Positions 62,143-64,000 of a DNA stretch of 64,000 nucleotides are shown piece after piece (the stretch's first letter is position 1; the number at the start of each line of letters is the position of its first letter). A program made the translations under genes and the position numbers. This DNA is from Rhizobacter sp. Root1221 (GTDB lineage Bacteria > Pseudomonadota > Gammaproteobacteria > Burkholderiales > Burkholderiaceae_C). The DNA lies in the NCBI RefSeq assembly GCF_001425785.1, contig NZ_LMDI01000001.1, positions 418,865 through 482,864 on the forward strand. Direction: 5' to 3'. The notes below the pieces were generated by a model. The model worked only from the letters and a program-made list of their open reading frames with translations. It had not been told where the DNA came from and made no database searches.

Positions 62143-63870
62143 ATGAAATGGTTCGACCGCGTCGTCCAATCGCCCGCCACCGGCGGCGCACAACTCGCCA
62201 TGGAGCGTGTTCCCCCCACCGACTTTCATCCGACGGAACAGCAGGCCGAGGTGATCGACCGCTATGCCGACGTCCCCGCCTACCAGCGCCTGCTCACGGG
62301 TGGCGACGACCCGATCTACCGGCTGCCACCCGAACAGCAGGACAAGCTCATTGCCACGGACATCGGTGGCAAGCGGGTCAACGTCATCTGCGCTGCGATG
62401 CCCGAATCGCAGCTGCGCCAGTTCCAGTGGCAGGTGCGCGCCCTCAAGGGCGAGCTCCGGGCGAAGGGGTACCAGATCGCCCAGGAGCTGGTGGCCACCC
62501 CCGACGTGATGCGCACCGTGATGCGCAACGTGGGCCGCAGCACCCAGTCGCGGGGCCGAGGCGAGCCCCTTCGGCTGTTCAACGAGTGGATCGAGATGGC
62601 TGCCCGCGCCGACGCCACCGATCTTCATGTCGACGTGCTCGGCAACGTGGCCCATGTCCGCGTGCGCGTGGACGGGCGGCTCGAACCCCTGGCCGATGGC
62701 CACGGAGGTGTCTACCCGCGTGGCGAAGCGGTCGATGCGCTGGCCGCGGGCTACAACAACACCCGGCAGGGCAACAACGTCTCCCAATACACGGAAGACA
62801 AGTTCGTGTCGTGCATGATCGCGTTGAACCTTCCCGGCCTCAGCGGGCAGTTGCGGTACCAGAATTTCAAGGGCAGGGCGGGCCCGAAAGCGGTCGTGCG
62901 CATCCTGCGCTCGGGTGAGGAAAACGCCATCACGTTCGAGAAGGCTGGCTACGCGCGCAGCCAGCTTCGCATGCTGCGCGAGGCAGGGCGATCGGGCAAG
63001 GGCATCGTCTTGATCGCCGGCGTGACCAGCTCCGGCAAGTCCACCAGCCTCAAGTGCCTGATCGAGACATTGCCCGGGCTCGACTCCAAGTCGATCTACA
63101 CCGTCGAAGATCCCATCGAATATGAGATCAAGGGCGCTCACCAGATCGAGGTGCTCAGGGACCTGGCCGACGAAGACCTCACCACCACGCGCTACGCCGA
63201 CACGATGCGTGCGCTGATGCGCGGTGACCCGGATGGCGTGATGATGGGCGAGATCCGCGACAAGCTGACCGCGATGTTCGCCCTCCAGATCGCCGAGACC
63301 GGTCACCTGGCCATGGGCACCGTGCACGCGCACCTGATCAGCACCATCGTTCCCCGCCTCACCAATGACCAGATCGGCCTGTCGCGCCAGGCGCTCACCG
63401 GCCCGAACATCCTGAACCTGCTCGTCTATCAGGCGCTGGTGCCGAAGCTGTGTCCGCACTGTGCAGACAACACCGACACCGCTGCGGCCGGCGATCCCGA
63501 CATCGCGGAGGTGGTCGAAGTGCGGGAGCGCCGGTACCGCGTGCCGACGCGGCGGCTGCGCTGGGAGCATGTCGGCGGATGTCTCCAGTGCGAACGCCGG
63601 GGTACCCGGGGGAAGACCATCGTGGCCGAGATGCTGCGCCCGGATCGCACCTGGTTGCGACTGGTCCGCAACAACGACGACGATGGTGCTGTCATGCACT
63701 TCCGGTCCACGTCCGACCATGACTTCCTGAGCCCGGACATGACCGGCAAAACCGTCTTCGAGCACACGCTGTGGAAAGCGCTGCAAGGCGAGATCGACGT
63801 GCGCAACTGCGAAGAGTTCGATTCGTTCTCGCGGTTCGAACTGATGCCCCGAACGGGTGACGCACGATGA
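62143..63870 (+). CDS. pilQ: PilQ-type pilus assembly ATPase (GspE family)
   Basis: This 575-residue cytoplasmic ATPase would power pilus assembly. The N-domain has NEWIEMAARADATDLHVDVLGNVAHVRVRVDG. The Walker A motif is GVTSSGKST (K299), the Asp box YTVEDPIEYEIKGAHQIEV, Walker B DPDGVMMGEIRD and the His box GHLAMGTVHAH. A zinc-binding CPHC ... CLQC tetracysteine element, typical of assembly ATPases, lies near residues 441-488. The C-terminal ~70 residues extend beyond the usual GspE core. It overlaps the next gene as ATGA. It is the best-conserved member of the operon. Confidence 0.94.
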   Translation: MKWFDRVVQSPATGGAQLAMERVPPTDFHPTEQQAEVIDRYADVPAYQRLLTGGDDPIYRLPPEQQDKLIATDIGGKRVNVICAAMPESQLRQFQWQVRALKGELRAKGYQIAQELVATPDVMRTVMRNVGRSTQSRGRGEPLRLFNEWIEMAARADATDLHVDVLGNVAHVRVRVDGRLEPLADGHGGVYPRGEAVDALAAGYNNTRQGNNVSQYTEDKFVSCMIALNLPGLSGQLRYQNFKGRAGPKAVVRILRSGEENAITFEKAGYARSQLRMLREAGRSGKGIVLIAGVTSSGKSTSLKCLIETLPGLDSKSIYTVEDPIEYEIKGAHQIEVLRDLADEDLTTTRYADTMRALMRGDPDGVMMGEIRDKLTAMFALQIAETGHLAMGTVHAHLISTIVPRLTNDQIGLSRQALTGPNILNLLVYQALVPKLCPHCADNTDTAAAGDPDIAEVVEVRERRYRVPTRRLRWEHVGGCLQCERRGTRGKTIVAEMLRPDRTWLRLVRNNDDDGAVMHFRSTSDHDFLSPDMTGKTVFEHTLWKALQGEIDVRNCEEFDSFSRFELMPRTGDAR

Positions 63871-64000
63871 ACGCACGGTTGTTGACGCGCCAACTGTGGC
63901 TGGTCGCGTTTCGCCCCCAGCGGGCCGAGTTCTATCGCGACCTCGCCGACATGTTCCGGCGTCACGAACCCATGATGGGGTTCTTCGAAGGTGAGATTGC
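63867..64000 (+). CDS. pilR: PilR-type inner-membrane pilus protein (5' end only)
   Basis: Only the first ~44 codons are inside the window: MNARLLTRQLWLVAFRPQRA, then EFYRDLADMFRRHEPMMGFFEGEI. An amphipathic start followed by FYRDLADMF is how R64-type PilR / GspF-family platform proteins begin. The ATG overlaps the pilQ stop, as expected for the pilQ-pilR pair. The family call rests mostly on position. Confidence 0.7.
   Translation, partial: MNARLLTRQLWLVAFRPQRAEFYRDLADMFRRHEPMMGFFEGEI

Overview
The window looks like chromosome of a high-GC betaproteobacterium of the order Burkholderiales (Rhizobacter/Piscinibacter/Roseateles-like). The evidence is the pheT-ihfA-merR-tRNA-Pro block at the left end, strong G/C at third codon positions, and the mix of ssuE-ssuF, DUF3325/PepSY/DUF3649 and Pls/PosA genes. 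I saw no rRNA, CRISPR array or intact insertion sequence.

Layout. 1-2960: translation and nucleoid genes (pheT end, ihfA, MerR regulator, tRNA-Pro with a terminator). 3137-6540: a large uncharacterised protein with a C-terminal deaminase-like zinc site, preceded by a perfect match to the PIP/hrpII promoter used by type III secretion effectors. 6593-13990: an iron-uptake locus on the minus strand (ECF sigma, FecR anti-sigma, two tandem TonB receptors, DUF4198 protein). 14109-18672: a second iron operon (DUF3649, PepSY reductase-like protein, DUF3325, TonB receptor). Both iron loci have Fur-box-like sequence upstream. 18912-23162: amylase-fold protein with degenerate catalytic residues, ClC transporter, MarR regulator, small Cys-rich protein.

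23358-31170 (minus strand) is a compact type VI secretion effector module: VgrG with a C-terminal HExxH metallopeptidase, lipoprotein, PAAR, DUF4123 adaptor, unknown protein, WHH-nuclease toxin, two SUKH immunity paralogues separated by a toxin-tail remnant, and a CDC123-like ATP-grasp protein translationally coupled to the second SUKH gene. 31244-34710: thioredoxin-like protein and a histidine kinase with five near-identical PAS domains.

34875-40026 was a sulfonate-type sulfur locus (metY, ssuE, ssuF, ABC binding protein and permease). The ABC genes are now wreckage around a compositionally foreign TPR gene and a Tn3-family transposase fragment. 40043-53998 holds metabolic and signalling genes: RBBP9-type hydrolase, SUMF1-like lipoprotein, ankyrin-like lipoprotein, a GAF-GGDEF cyclase coupled to a 1.3k-residue Pls/PosA peptide synthetase, a molybdopterin oxidoreductase, an XRE regulator with two matching palindromic operators, a GH27 alpha-galactosidase, and a small membrane protein.

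54167 to the end is a tightly packed operon joining a type IV secretion core (VirB8, VirB9, VirB10) to type IVb pilus assembly genes (TcpQ-domain proteins, PilN secretin, PilO, PilP, PilQ ATPase, start of PilR). It runs off the right edge.
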